Position numbers and translations under genes: made by a program. Below are positions 28,713 through 38,106 of a stretch of DNA of 64,000 nucleotides, in pieces. Numbering within the stretch: position 1 is the stretch's first letter; every line of letters starts with the position of its first letter. Origin of the DNA: Mycetocola manganoxydans (GTDB taxonomy: Bacteria; Actinomycetota; Actinomycetes; Actinomycetales; Microbacteriaceae). The stretch is taken from assembly GCF_003667545.1 (NCBI RefSeq), contig NZ_RCUV01000001.1, positions 224,002-288,001 of the forward strand, given 5' to 3'. The notes below the pieces were generated by a model. That model ran no database searches. It saw nothing but the letters and a program-made list of their open reading frames with translations, and was not told where the DNA came from.

Positions 28713-30227
28713 TTACTGCACGTCTTCGTCGACCCAGTCGAACGACTTGGTGACGGCCTTCTTCCACAGGCGGATCTGACGGTCGCGGTCTCCCTCGTCC
28801 ATCGAGGGTTCCCAGCGCTTGTCTTCCTGCCAGTTGCCGCGCAGGTCGTCGAGGTTCTCCCAGAAGCCGACGGCGAGTCCTGCAGCGTATGCCGCACCGA
28901 GCGCCGTGGTCTCCGCGACGACCGGCCGGACGACCGGCACATTGAGGATGTCGGCCTGGAACTGCATCAGGGCGTCGTTGGCGACCATGCCACCGTCGAC
29001 CTTGAGCTCGGTGAGGTCGACACCGGAGTCGGCGTTGACCGCATCGAGGACCTCGCGGGTCTGGAACGCCGTCGCCTCGAGCGCTGCCCTGGCGATGTGT
29101 CCCTTGTTGACGAACCGGGTGAGACCGACGATGACACCGCGGGCTTCCGGACGCCAGTATGGCGCGAACAGACCGGAGAACGCCGGGACGATGTAGACCC
29201 CGCCGTTGTCGTCGACCGTGGTGGCGAGCGTCTCGACCTCGGGCGCACTCTTGATGATGCCGAGGTTGTCGCGCAGCCACTGGATGAGCGAACCGGTCAC
29301 AGCGATCGATCCCTCGAGCGCGTAGTGCGGCTTGGCGTCGCCCAGCTTGTAGCCGAGGGTCGTGAGCAGACCGTTCTTCGAGTGAACGATCTCTTCACCG
29401 GTGTTGAAGATGAGGAAGTTACCGGTCCCGTACGTGTTCTTCGACTCGCCGGTGTCGAACGCCGCCTGGCCGAACGTGGCCGCCTGCTGGTCGCCGAGGA
29501 TGCCGGCGATCGGCGTCTCGCGGAGCAGGCTCGAGCTGTGCGCGTGCCCGTAGACCTCGCTGGAGGACTTGATCTCGGGGAGCATCGACTTCGGCACGTT
29601 GAACACCGAGAGGATCTCGTCGTCCCACTGCAGGGTTTCGAGATCCATGAAGAGCGTCCGGCTGGCGTTGGTCACGTCGGTGACGTGCACACCGCCGTCG
29701 GTGCCGCCGGTGAGGTTCCAGAGCACCCAGCTGTCGGTCGTTCCGAAGAGGAGGTCACCGGCATCCGCCTTTTCGCGGGCGCCGTCGACGTTCTCGAGGA
29801 TCCAGACGATCTTGGTCCCGGAGAAGTAGGTCGCGAGAGGAAGGCCGACCTTCGGCTTGAACCGCTCGACGCCGCCATCTGCGGCGAACCGGTCGACGAT
29901 CGACTGCGTGCGGGTGTCCTGCCAGACGATGGCGTTGTAGACGGGCTTGCCCGTGGTCTTGTCCCAGACCACAGCCGTCTCGCGCTGGTTGGTGATGCCG
30001 ACGGCCGCGATGTCGTGGCGGGTCAGGTTGGCCTTGGAGAGCGCCTGCCCGATGACCTCACGGGTGTTGTTCCAGATCTCCATCGGGTCGTGCTCGACCC
30101 AGCCTGCCTTGGGGAAGATCTGCTCATGCTCGAGCTGGCCGGTCGAGATGATCGATCCGGACTTGTCGAAGATGATCGCGCGGGAACTGGTTGTTCCCTG
30201 GTCGATTGCGATGACGTAATCCGCCAT
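28713..30227 (-). CDS. glpK: Glycerol kinase
   Basis: GlpK phosphorylates glycerol to sn-glycerol 3-phosphate with ATP. The 504-residue FGGY kinase has the N-terminal ATP/phosphate motif [53 protein letters not shown] and the FGGY-type signature [22 protein letters not shown] 30227 is set by AAAGGAG; the open frame extends a few codons upstream without support. It lies just downstream of glpF on the same strand, so uptake and phosphorylation are probably co-expressed. Confidence 0.97.
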   Translation of the reverse strand: MADYVIAIDQGTTSSRAIIFDKSGSIISTGQLEHEQIFPKAGWVEHDPMEIWNNTREVIGQALSKANLTRHDIAAVGITNQRETAVVWDKTTGKPVYNAIVWQDTRTQSIVDRFAADGGVERFKPKVGLPLATYFSGTKIVWILENVDGAREKADAGDLLFGTTDSWVLWNLTGGTDGGVHVTDVTNASRTLFMDLETLQWDDEILSVFNVPKSMLPEIKSSSEVYGHAHSSSLLRETPIAGILGDQQAATFGQAAFDTGESKNTYGTGNFLIFNTGEEIVHSKNGLLTTLGYKLGDAKPHYALEGSIAVTGSLIQWLRDNLGIIKSAPEVETLATTVDDNGGVYIVPAFSGLFAPYWRPEARGVIVGLTRFVNKGHIARAALEATAFQTREVLDAVNADSGVDLTELKVDGGMVANDALMQFQADILNVPVVRPVVAETTALGAAYAAGLAVGFWENLDDLRGNWQEDKRWEPSMDEGDRDRQIRLWKKAVTKSFDWVDEDVQ

Positions 30228-30303
30228 GGGTAACTCCTTTGTTGGCAATGCGTTGTATTACAGGGGGATGCCGGCGACGAGTGCCGCCGCCGGCATACTT
30301 CGG

Positions 30304-31068
30304 TCAGGCGCCGACGGTCGGAAGAAGGACGAGCGAAGCCCAGCCGGCGATGGCACCACCGAGCAGCGGTCCGACGACGGGAACCCACGCGTAGCTCCAG
30401 TCGCTCGACCCCTTGTCCTTGATCGGGAGGATGGCGTGGGCGATGCGCGGAGCGAGGTCACGTGCCGGGTTGATGGCGTAACCGGTGGGTCCACCGAGCG
30501 AGATACCGATCGCCACAACGACGAGGGCAACAGGCAGGGCACCGAGAGCAGCAAGCCCAGGGGTGTCGCCCTGTCGCCCGAAGGAGATCACGGCGAAGAC
30601 GAGCACGAACGTGCCGACAACCTCCGTGATGACGTTCCAGGCGTAGCCACGGATGGCAGGGCCGGTGGAGAAGACAGCGAGCTTCGCGCCCGCGTCGTCC
30701 GACGCGTCGAAGTGCTGCTTGTACGTCACGAAGACGAGGACTGCACCGATGAACGCACCGAGCATCTCACCGCCGAAGTAGGTGAAGGTCGACGCGAAGT
30801 CCACCGCGATCCCGGGAACGAACTCGTCGATCCCCGAGGTGATGAGCCCGACGGTGACGGCGGGATTCAGGTGCGCTCCTGAGAGATACGCGGCGAGGAC
30901 ACCGATGTAGACCGCAAAGCCCCAACCGAAGTTGATCAGGAGCCAGCCGCCGTTGAAGCCTTTCGTCTTCGCCAGCACGACGTTGGCGACCACGCCACCA
31001 CCGAGCAGGATCAGGAGCGCCGTACCGACGACCTCCGAGAGAAAGATAGAACCTAAAGTAACGTCCAC
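30304..31068 (-). CDS. glpF: Glycerol uptake facilitator (MIP/aquaglyceroporin)
   Basis: The 254-residue channel has six helices and the two NPA boxes of the MIP family, [12 protein letters not shown] (about residue 70) and [13 protein letters not shown] (about 200); the second is followed by Asp as in glycerol-conducting members. It admits glycerol by diffusion for GlpK, encoded 76 bases downstream. The start is GTG 31068 with GGAAGG five bases before it. The leader between glpF and glpD (about 150 bases) shows no convincing operator. Confidence 0.93.
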   Translation of the reverse strand: MDVTLGSIFLSEVVGTALLILLGGGVVANVVLAKTKGFNGGWLLINFGWGFAVYIGVLAAYLSGAHLNPAVTVGLITSGIDEFVPGIAVDFASTFTYFGGEMLGAFIGAVLVFVTYKQHFDASDDAGAKLAVFSTGPAIRGYAWNVITEVVGTFVLVFAVISFGRQGDTPGLAALGALPVALVVVAIGISLGGPTGYAINPARDLAPRIAHAILPIKDKGSSDWSYAWVPVVGPLLGGAIAGWASLVLLPTVGA

Positions 31069-31215
31069 GTTGACCTTCCTTGCTTATGTTGTCTGGGCGA
31101 GACGCCCTGACCGGTGATGGTTTTCAATCCCCTGTGCAACGTATCGACCTTTGTCAGGGTGAAACAAGAGGGTCGAGTGAGAATGCGTGCAGATTTGCCC
31201 AGCTCACCGGAGCTT

Positions 31216-32943
31216 TTACGCGTCAGTGACCACCGGACGGGTGTCAAACTGCACACCGTGCACAGTTCGCAGGGTCGCCCTGGCAGCCGCGATCTCGGCA
31301 TCCGCCTGCTCGCCTGTCCAGCCGAGCGCATCGGCGAGGAGAGGCGTGAGCTCTTCGAGGAGTGCGCTCGTGACCCCACCGGTGAACGCGATGCTCGTGC
31401 GACGCTGCAGCAGGTCGAGCAGGTGCACGACGTGCTCGGTTCGGATCAGGCGGGTGATCTCCTGAACGCTGTAGTCGGGGGCGGAGACGAGTCGATCCTC
31501 ACCGGCCTCGCCGAGTTCCTCGATGATGCCGGTGGCGCGGGTTCCGTAGCGTTCCATCAGCTGGGTCGCACGCGCCCGGCCGACCTCGCGGGAATTGTCT
31601 GCAAGCCAGACCTGCATCGCGGCATCCGTCGACGGGAACCCGGCTCCGCCACCGATCGGCATGCCGACCGTCGACACCGTGCGCTCGGCGCCGAGCAACG
31701 CGAGCGTCTCGGTCGAGAGGTGCTCGGCGAGGGCGCGGAACGTTGTCCACTTGCCCCCGACGAGGCTGAGCATCGTTCCCGCACCGAGCGGCGTCGGAAC
31801 GATTCGGTAGTCGCGGGACACGAAGCCAGGTTCGAGATCACCGTGTCCCGGCAGAGGACGGATGCCGCTGAAGCGGTAGACGATCTCATCACGGCTCACC
31901 GAAATGGACGGGAACACGTGCTTCACGAGATCGAAGAAGTAGTCGACTTCTTCTTCGGTGCACACGGCGGGCTCGGCAGGGTCGGCGTCGATGTCGGTCG
32001 TACCGACCATGACTTTTCCCTTGAGCGGGTAGATGAGGACGATACGGCCGTCCTCGTGCTCGAAGAAGATCTCCCTGCCGCCGGTCGCGGCGAGCAGGTC
32101 GGGGTTGTCCAGCACGATGTGTGAACCCTTGGTGCCGCCCATGAGCGAGCTGTCCTGCCCGAGCGCGGCGTTCGTCAGATCCGTCCACGGTCCGGAGGCG
32201 TTGATGACGACCTCAGCATCGAACGCGAACTCGTCGCCGCTCACGCCGTCGCGGAGAAGGACGGATCCGCCCTCGAAGCCAACCGCTTCGACATAGTTGG
32301 CTGCACGGGCGTGCGGGCCCGCGTCGAGCCCGTCGCGCAGCACGTCGAGAGCGAGTCGCTCCGGGTCGTGCACCGATGCGTCGAAGTAGGTGGCCGTGTA
32401 CTTGAGGTCGTCGTTGAGCTTCGGCAGTGCGGCGAGCGCCTTCTTCTTTCCGAAGAACCTGTGACGGGGAACGGTTCCGCCGTCGCGGGAGAAGAAGTCG
32501 TAGAGGGTGAGTCCGACCTTGATGAGGAGGGCACCGCGCTCCTGAGGCTTACCCGACTTGTGGGTGAGGAACCGAAGCGGGGCAGAAACGATGCCGGAGA
32601 ACGTGGAGAAGATCGGCACCGTGGTCTCGAGAGGCTTCACGTAGTGCGGCGCGATCTTGAGCAGGCCGTTACGCTCGGTCACCGACTCCTTCACGAGGCG
32701 GAACTCGCCGTTTTCGAGGTATCGGATGCCGCCGTGGATCATGTGGCTCGAGGCCGCTGAGGCGCCGGAGCAGTAGTCGCCACGCTCGACGAGGGCGACG
32801 TCCACGCCCTGAAGCGCGAGGTCGCGGAACACGGCGAGCCCGTTGATGCCTCCGCCGATCACGAGGACCCGGGCGTTCGGCCGGTTGCGGAGAGTGTCGA
32901 CGGATGCCCGCCGGTTGCCTGGCTGCGTTGCTGGCTGCTTCAT
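31216..32943 (-). CDS. glpD: Aerobic glycerol-3-phosphate dehydrogenase
   Basis: GlpD oxidises glycerol 3-phosphate to dihydroxyacetone phosphate and passes electrons to menaquinone at the membrane. The 575-residue flavoprotein starts with the FAD motif RVLVIGGGINGLAVFRDLA, then GDYCSGASAASSHMIHGGIRY, with GTTDIDADPAEPAVCTEEEV and FSGIRPLPGH further on. A C-terminal helical domain of the DAO_C type follows. It is transcribed toward glpF and divergently from the SorC-type regulator, which sits 151 bases away. Confidence 0.95.
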   Translation of the reverse strand: MKQPATQPGNRRASVDTLRNRPNARVLVIGGGINGLAVFRDLALQGVDVALVERGDYCSGASAASSHMIHGGIRYLENGEFRLVKESVTERNGLLKIAPHYVKPLETTVPIFSTFSGIVSAPLRFLTHKSGKPQERGALLIKVGLTLYDFFSRDGGTVPRHRFFGKKKALAALPKLNDDLKYTATYFDASVHDPERLALDVLRDGLDAGPHARAANYVEAVGFEGGSVLLRDGVSGDEFAFDAEVVINASGPWTDLTNAALGQDSSLMGGTKGSHIVLDNPDLLAATGGREIFFEHEDGRIVLIYPLKGKVMVGTTDIDADPAEPAVCTEEEVDYFFDLVKHVFPSISVSRDEIVYRFSGIRPLPGHGDLEPGFVSRDYRIVPTPLGAGTMLSLVGGKWTTFRALAEHLSTETLALLGAERTVSTVGMPIGGGAGFPSTDAAMQVWLADNSREVGRARATQLMERYGTRATGIIEELGEAGEDRLVSAPDYSVQEITRLIRTEHVVHLLDLLQRRTSIAFTGGVTSALLEELTPLLADALGWTGEQADAEIAAARATLRTVHGVQFDTRPVVTDA

Positions 32944-33045
32944 GGCGCTTGTGCTCCTTCTTGTCGACGGTTCGGGTGCTTATCGGCCCAGGTGGGAGCA
33001 TCCGTGTCGCGTCGGTTCTCGTCTCCAGTCGATTGTTCGGGTATA

Positions 33046-33080
33046 TTCACCAACGTGCAAACCCGATGCACAAACGTGCA
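33046..33080. promoter_or_regulatory. Tandem operator-like palindromes upstream of the SorC-type regulator
   Basis: Two 14-base imperfect palindromes, TTCACCAACGTGCA (33046-33059) and TGCACAAACGTGCA (33067-33080), are spaced 21 bases apart, i.e. on the same face of the helix. The second has perfect TGCAC/GTGCA arms. A -10-like TATATT (33042-33047) touches the first and the ribosome site follows the second, so binding would block transcription of the regulator gene. Confidence 0.6.
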
Positions 33081-33094
33081 AGGAGTCCCGAACC

Positions 33095-34066
33095 ATGAGC
33101 CCGTCCAAAGCTGCCCAGCTGAACCCGAAGACGCGAGACGCCCTCACCGCGGCGCAGCTCTACTACCTGCAGGACCTGACGATGGATGCCATCGCCCACG
33201 AATTGCACACGTCCCGGTCGTCGGTCTCCCGCCTTCTCGGTCACGCCCGCGAGACCGGGCTGGTCGAGATCCAGGTACGTTCACCCCTCGACATGCCACG
33301 CCAGCTGGAGGGAGACATCCGGGCACAGTTCGGTATCACGGCCCATGTCGTTCCCGTCCCCGACCAGACGAGCGACGTCGAACGGCTCGACCGGGTCGCC
33401 TTGTCTGCTGCACGGATTCTCGGCGGCTTCATCGACTCCAACATGTCGCTCGGCGTGGCGTGGGGGTCGACGATGAGCGCGCTGTCGCGGCACCTGCTCT
33501 CCAAGGCGACCCACAACTCCACTGTCGTGCAGCTCAACGGTGCCGCGAACCCCCGCACCACCGGCATCCTCTACGCGAGCGAGATCCTGCAGCGCTTCGG
33601 ATCCGCCTACGGCGCGACGGTGCAGCAGTTCCCCGTTCCTGCTGTATTCGATGACCCGGCCACGAAGGCGGCGCTCTGGCGCGAGCGCAGCATCAGCCGG
33701 GTGGTCGAGATGCAGAAGACTCTCGACACGATCGTGTTCGGCCTCGGCTCTCCCTTCGCGGGAGTGCCGAGCCATGTGTACATCGGTGGCTATCTCGACG
33801 ACGACGATTTCGCGCAGCTCCGCGCGACCGGCGCCGTCGGCGACATCGCGACGGTGTTCTACCGCGAGGACGGCTCGAGCGACGGCATTCCCCTGAACGA
33901 CCGATCGAGTGGACCGAGCCTCGACGTGCTCCGCGGCATCGCGCGCCGGGTGTGCGTCGTTTCTGGCGAGAGCAAGCTCCAGACGCTGCGCGGCGCACTG
34001 GCTGCCCGGCTCATCACCGACCTCATCGTCGACTCGGGAACCGCCAGGAAGCTTCTCGCCGGCTGA
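33095..34066 (+). CDS. SorC/DeoR-type sugar-binding transcriptional regulator
   Basis: The 323-residue protein has an N-terminal HTH (LYYLQDLTMDAIAHELHTSRSSVSRLLGHARE, about residues 18-50) and a SorC C-terminal effector domain resembling sugar-phosphate isomerases (LGVAWGSTMSALSRHL; IVFGLGSPFAGVPSHV). Such proteins respond to phosphorylated sugars or polyols. Position next to glpD suggests control of glycerol use with glycerol 3-phosphate or a related effector; this is inferred. ATG 33095 follows AAGGAG by nine bases. Two palindromes just upstream point to autoregulation. Confidence 0.9.
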   Translation: MSPSKAAQLNPKTRDALTAAQLYYLQDLTMDAIAHELHTSRSSVSRLLGHARETGLVEIQVRSPLDMPRQLEGDIRAQFGITAHVVPVPDQTSDVERLDRVALSAARILGGFIDSNMSLGVAWGSTMSALSRHLLSKATHNSTVVQLNGAANPRTTGILYASEILQRFGSAYGATVQQFPVPAVFDDPATKAALWRERSISRVVEMQKTLDTIVFGLGSPFAGVPSHVYIGGYLDDDDFAQLRATGAVGDIATVFYREDGSSDGIPLNDRSSGPSLDVLRGIARRVCVVSGESKLQTLRGALAARLITDLIVDSGTARKLLAG

Positions 34067-34157
34067 CGACGCGGGACGACCCGTGCATCGAACGTCACGC
34101 ACGGTAAGGAATATCCCCGGTGTGAGCGCGTTGAGCCTACGATAGACACAACGAATA

Positions 34158-34316
34158 ACGTGCTCCGGGGTCGGTGAGAGTCCGAACCGGCGGTGACAGT
34201 CCGCGAGTCGCGCCCAGCAATGGGCGTGATTGAGCCGGTGAAATTCCGGTACCGACGGTTATGGGTTGGGATGTGCAAGCATCCCGGCTCGAGTCCGGAT
34301 GGGAGGCAGCACGCGT
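34158..34316 (+). ncRNA. FMN riboswitch (RFN element)
   Basis: The 349-base gap before ribD holds a full FMN aptamer: GGTCGGTGAGAGTCC, GAACCGGCGGTGACAGTCC, GAGCCGGTGAAATTCCGGTACCG in sequence blocks, ACGGTTATGGG, and GTCCGGATGGGAGGCAGCACG closing the P1 stem with ACGTGCT at the start. The remaining 100 bases (34317-34415) are GC-rich and contain short hairpins but no U-tract, so control of translation initiation or an antiterminator is more likely than simple termination. It would shut off the rib operon when FMN is abundant. Confidence 0.95.
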
Positions 34317-34415
34317 GGAACGGTGCATCTGCGGATGCCCGTTGCGCGACCGTTGACGGCGCCCGCGCACCGCTCGCGGCACCCCGGAGCTCGTTCCACG
34401 ACGAGAGAGAATTCC

Positions 34416-35486
34416 ATGGGCGTGAGCGACACGACCGAATCGCACGAGCATCCCGAAGCACGGGTGAGCACGGCGATGTTCGCCGACGCGATGCGCCACG
34501 CAATCGAACTTGCGCACCGCGGTCCATCGCGGGGCGTGAATCCGCAGGTGGGATGTGTGATCCTCGACCCGGACGGCACGATCCTCGCCGAGGGCTGGCA
34601 CCGCGGCGCGGGCACCGCTCACGCCGAGACGGACGCGCTCTCCCACCTCGCGCCAGGGGCAGCGACCGGCGCAACCGCCGTCGTCACTCTCGAACCGTGC
34701 AACCACACGGGACGAACGGGGCCGTGCGCGCAGGCACTTCTCGACGCGGGGGTCTCCCGTGTCGTCTACGCAGTCGATGATCCGGGCCACCACTCGAGCG
34801 GCGGAGCCGAGCGACTCCGCCAAGCAGGAGTCGACGTTGTGCCAGGAGTGCTGCGGTCTGCCGGTGAAACGCTGCTCGGCAGCTGGCTCGTCGCCGCACG
34901 CCTCAACCGGCCGTTCGTCATCGCGAAGTGGGCCCAGAGTTTCGACGGGCGCGCGGCAGCGACCGATGGCTCCAGCCAGTGGGTGACCGGCCCGGACGCC
35001 AGGGCAGACGTCCACGCGAGGAGAGCGGCGGCAGACGCCATCGGTGTGGGGACCGGGACCGTGCTCGCCGACGACCCCGCCCTGACCGCACGCACGGCAT
35101 CCGGAAGCCTGTACCCGGCACAGCCCATCCCCGTGGTCTTCGGTCACCGTGAGGTACCGGAATCCGCGGCGTTGAGGACCCATCCGCGCCCTGTGGTTCG
35201 AGTCACTGGAGACGACCTCGCCGCCGATCTCGCCGGCTTGCGGGAGAGAGGCATCCGTTCGCTGTTCCTCGAGGGTGGGCCGACGCTCATCAGCCGGTTC
35301 ATCGCGCTGGGTCTCGTCGACGAGTACCTCATCTACCTCGCGCCGATGCTCCTTGGCGGCGAGCGGACCGCTCTCACCGACATCGGCGTCGGCTCCATCT
35401 CTGACGCCCGCCGGCTCGCCGTCGACGGCGTTCACACTCTCGGCGACGACCTGCTGGTCATCGCTCACCCGAAAGGACACGCCTGA
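34416..35486 (+). CDS. ribD: Bifunctional pyrimidine deaminase/reductase of riboflavin synthesis
   Basis: RibD deaminates and then reduces the pyrimidine ribosyl phosphate intermediate. The 356-residue protein has the zinc deaminase motifs HAETDAL and PCNHTGRTGPCAQALL (residues about 70-115) and a C-terminal NADPH reductase domain (FVIAKWAQSFDGRAA; FLEGGPTLISRFI). The ATG at 34416 follows GAGAGA and lies 100 bases after the riboswitch; in-frame sequence further upstream overlaps the aptamer and is untranslated leader. Confidence 0.95.
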   Translation: MGVSDTTESHEHPEARVSTAMFADAMRHAIELAHRGPSRGVNPQVGCVILDPDGTILAEGWHRGAGTAHAETDALSHLAPGAATGATAVVTLEPCNHTGRTGPCAQALLDAGVSRVVYAVDDPGHHSSGGAERLRQAGVDVVPGVLRSAGETLLGSWLVAARLNRPFVIAKWAQSFDGRAAATDGSSQWVTGPDARADVHARRAAADAIGVGTGTVLADDPALTARTASGSLYPAQPIPVVFGHREVPESAALRTHPRPVVRVTGDDLAADLAGLRERGIRSLFLEGGPTLISRFIALGLVDEYLIYLAPMLLGGERTALTDIGVGSISDARRLAVDGVHTLGDDLLVIAHPKGHA

Positions 35487-35488
35487 AA

Positions 35489-36148
35489 ATGTTCACCGGA
35501 ATCATCGAGGAGATCGGCGAGGTCGTCGCTGTGGATCGAACGGCGGATGCCGCCCGGCTCACGGTCCGCGGGCCCATCGCGGTCACCGGCGCGAAGCACG
35601 GCGACTCCATCTCGGTCTCGGGCGTGTGCCTCACGGTCGTCGACCAGACACCGGACTCATTCACCGTCGACGTCATGGCCCAGACCCTCGCCATGTCGAC
35701 GCTCGACGGCGTCGCACCGGGGCGCCTGGTCAACCTCGAGCGGGCAGCAGAAGTGGGTGACCGGCTGGGCGGGCACATCGTCCAGGGGCACATCGACGGT
35801 ACAGCCACCGTGCTGGCGATCACCGAGGGCAGCGCCTGGCGCGTCCTGAGGTTCAGCCTCGCCGACGACCTCGCCCGGCTCGTCACCGACAAGGGCTCGA
35901 TTGCGATCGACGGAACGTCGCTGACAGTGAGCGCCGTCTCCTCCGCGACCGAACCGGAGCAGTGGTTCGAGGTCTCCCTCATCCCCGAAACCCTGACAGC
36001 GACGACCCTCGGCGCGCGAGCCGTCGGCGACCGCGTCAATATCGAGACAGACATCCTGGCTCGACACGTCGAGCGTATGCTCGCCCTCCGGCTCGCCGGA
36101 GAACGGATGCCGGTGGCAACGACCACCGACGGAAGGAGCGACGCATGA
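35489..36148 (+). CDS. ribE: Riboflavin synthase alpha subunit
   Basis: This enzyme dismutates two 6,7-dimethyl-8-ribityllumazines into riboflavin and the pyrimidine. The 219-residue protein starts with the family sequence MFTGIIEEIGEV and is an internal duplication of two lumazine-binding barrels (SVSGVCLTVVD and SIAIDGTSLTVSAV; VNLERA and VNIETDILARHVERML). It begins 3 bases after ribD and overlaps ribBA by four bases. The gene is called ribC in some species. Confidence 0.95.
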   Translation: MFTGIIEEIGEVVAVDRTADAARLTVRGPIAVTGAKHGDSISVSGVCLTVVDQTPDSFTVDVMAQTLAMSTLDGVAPGRLVNLERAAEVGDRLGGHIVQGHIDGTATVLAITEGSAWRVLRFSLADDLARLVTDKGSIAIDGTSLTVSAVSSATEPEQWFEVSLIPETLTATTLGARAVGDRVNIETDILARHVERMLALRLAGERMPVATTTDGRSDA

Positions 36149-37455
36149 GCCTCGCAACAATCCCCGAAGCACTCGACGCCCTCCGGCAGGGCAAACCGGT
36201 GCTCGTTGCCGACGACGAAGGGCGCGAAAACGAGGGCGACGTCATCCTCTCGGCCGAACTCGCGACCCGCGACTGGGTCGCCTGGACCGTGCGAAACACA
36301 AGTGGGTACATCTGCGCGCCGATGACCAACGACATCGCCGACCGGCTGGAACTGCCGATCATGGTGAGCGACAGCCAGGATCTGCGCCACACCGCGTACA
36401 CGATCACCGTCGACGCGGCCGACCGGATCACGACGGGCATCAGCGCTGCCGACCGCGCGCACACCCTCCGCGTTCTCGGCAGCCAGGACGCCGAGCCATC
36501 CGAGCTCATCCGCCCCGGTCACATCGTGCCGTTGCGCGCTGTCGACGGCGGCGTCAGGCAGCGAGCCGGCCACACCGAAGCCGCGGTCGACCTGATGCGG
36601 CTCGCCGGCCTGACCCCGGTCGGTGCGATTTGCGAAGTCGTCGACGACAACGGGGACATGATGCGGTTGCCTGGCCTCATCGCCCTCGGCGAGCGCGACG
36701 GGCTCCCGGTGATCACCATCGCGGCCCTCATCGAGTACCTGAACGAGCAGGAGAACGCGCCTGCGGCATCCGTTCTCCCCCGGACTGTTCCCGACGAGCC
36801 GGAGGACACCGACGTTCCCGCGTCTTCCCCGGTTGTCTTCGAGGTCGAGACGACGGTGCCGACGACGCACGGCACGTTCCGGATGCGCGCCTACCGCGAC
36901 CGCAACACCGGTGCCGACCACGTGGCCATCCTCGCCGGCGACTACACCGCGCCAGGTGCGCTCGTCCGTGTGCACTCGGAGTGTCTCACCGGCGAAGCGT
37001 TCGGATCGCTCAAGTGCGAGTGCGGCCCTCAACTGGACACCGCTCTTGCCGCGATCCAGCGCCACGGTGGCGTCGTCGTCTACCTCCGCGGCCACGAGGG
37101 CCGCGGCATCGGACTGATCAACAAGCTCCGTGCGTACAAGCTGCAGGAAGACGGCATGGACACCCTCGACGCCAACCTCGCGCTCGGCCTCCCCGCTGAC
37201 GCCAGGAGCTACCTCGCGGCGACAGCGATCCTCACGGATCTCGGCTTGACGAGCATCCGTCTGCTCACCAACAACCCTGAGAAGGTCCGCCAGATCGAGG
37301 AGTACGGCGTGACCGTCACCGAGCGGGTTCCCCTCGTCGTCGGCGTCGGCGCCTTCAACGCCTCCTACCTCGAAACCAAGCGTGACCGGATGGGTCACGA
37401 ATACACCCCGACAGCACTGACGGCCTCAGGCCAGGAAAGCAGGACGACATCATGA
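36145..37455 (+). CDS. ribBA: Bifunctional 3,4-dihydroxy-2-butanone-4-phosphate synthase / GTP cyclohydrolase II
   Basis: The protein supplies both starting branches of riboflavin synthesis. The N-terminal DHBP synthase domain (about residues 1-200) has [16 protein letters not shown] and [10 protein letters not shown]. The C-terminal GTP cyclohydrolase II domain has zinc cysteines in [17 protein letters not shown] and the catalytic [16 protein letters not shown] Pro-rich linker of about 40 residues ([18 protein letters not shown]) joins them. The 436-residue length is normal. ATGA overlaps link it to both ribE and ribH. Confidence 0.95.
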   Translation: MSLATIPEALDALRQGKPVLVADDEGRENEGDVILSAELATRDWVAWTVRNTSGYICAPMTNDIADRLELPIMVSDSQDLRHTAYTITVDAADRITTGISAADRAHTLRVLGSQDAEPSELIRPGHIVPLRAVDGGVRQRAGHTEAAVDLMRLAGLTPVGAICEVVDDNGDMMRLPGLIALGERDGLPVITIAALIEYLNEQENAPAASVLPRTVPDEPEDTDVPASSPVVFEVETTVPTTHGTFRMRAYRDRNTGADHVAILAGDYTAPGALVRVHSECLTGEAFGSLKCECGPQLDTALAAIQRHGGVVVYLRGHEGRGIGLINKLRAYKLQEDGMDTLDANLALGLPADARSYLAATAILTDLGLTSIRLLTNNPEKVRQIEEYGVTVTERVPLVVGVGAFNASYLETKRDRMGHEYTPTALTASGQESRTTS

Positions 37456-37922
37456 GCGGTGAAGGCTCCCCCGACCTCGACATCGACGGCACCGGACTCG
37501 ACATTGTGATTCTCGCCGGGCACTGGCACGAGGAGATCAGCAACGGCCTCATCGCCGGGGCGACCCGCGCGCTCGAGGAGAGCGGAGCATCCTTCCGTCT
37601 GCTGCGCGTTCCGGGCAGCTTCGAACTTCCGGTTGCGGCGAAGGCCGCCCTCGACGCCGGCGCCGATGCGGTCGTCGCACTCGGCGTGATCATCCGTGGC
37701 GGAACACCGCACTTCGAGTTCGTGTCGGATGCAGCCACCTCCGGCCTCACGCAGGTCGCGATCTCGACGGGCAAGCCGGTCGGCTTCGGGGTGCTCACCC
37801 TCGACGACGAACAGCAGGGCCTCGACCGAGCCGGGTTGCCCGGGTCGAAGGAGGACAAGGGGCGCGAAGCCGCAGAGGCCGCTGTCGCGACCGCCGTGCT
37901 CCTCCGCGAGTTGCGCGGCTAA
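37452..37922 (+). CDS. ribH: 6,7-dimethyl-8-ribityllumazine synthase
   Basis: RibH condenses the pyrimidine and dihydroxybutanone phosphate to the lumazine, forming icosahedral or pentameric shells. The 156-residue protein contains [34 protein letters not shown] with the conserved His, and [16 protein letters not shown]. It is the last gene of the riboswitch operon: its start overlaps ribBA by four bases and a strong terminator follows within 10 bases. Confidence 0.96.
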   Translation: MSGEGSPDLDIDGTGLDIVILAGHWHEEISNGLIAGATRALEESGASFRLLRVPGSFELPVAAKAALDAGADAVVALGVIIRGGTPHFEFVSDAATSGLTQVAISTGKPVGFGVLTLDDEQQGLDRAGLPGSKEDKGREAAEAAVATAVLLRELRG

Positions 37923-37930
37923 GCCCGTTG

Positions 37931-37971
37931 TGGGCGGGGTGCGTCATTTCGAACGCACCCCGCCCATTTTT
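37931..37971 (+). terminator. Rho-independent terminator of the rib operon
   Basis: A 13-bp perfect stem GGGCGGGGTGCGT/ACGCACCCCGCCC (37932-37944, 37953-37965; loop 8, plus an outer T-A pair) is followed by ATTTTTG directly after ribH. Confidence 0.92.
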
Positions 37972-38106
37972 GCGCCCGAGAAAACTGCGCGTAAGGTGTG
38001 AAAGTCGCGCCACAAGTGCGGCAACTCACTATTGTTCAGCTCTTGGGGTGGCAGACGCGACCGGCCCGCGCCTCCAAGTGTTTCCGCTTCACGACGAGAA
38101 AGCACC

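Noticed and set aside
28707..30233. 508-codon plus-strand open frame opposite glpK
   Set aside because: Antisense shadow of an unambiguous glycerol kinase; no ribosome site or family motif.
35458..37398. 646-codon minus-strand open frame across ribE and ribBA
   Set aside because: It spans two certain genes on the other strand and shows no recognisable domain.
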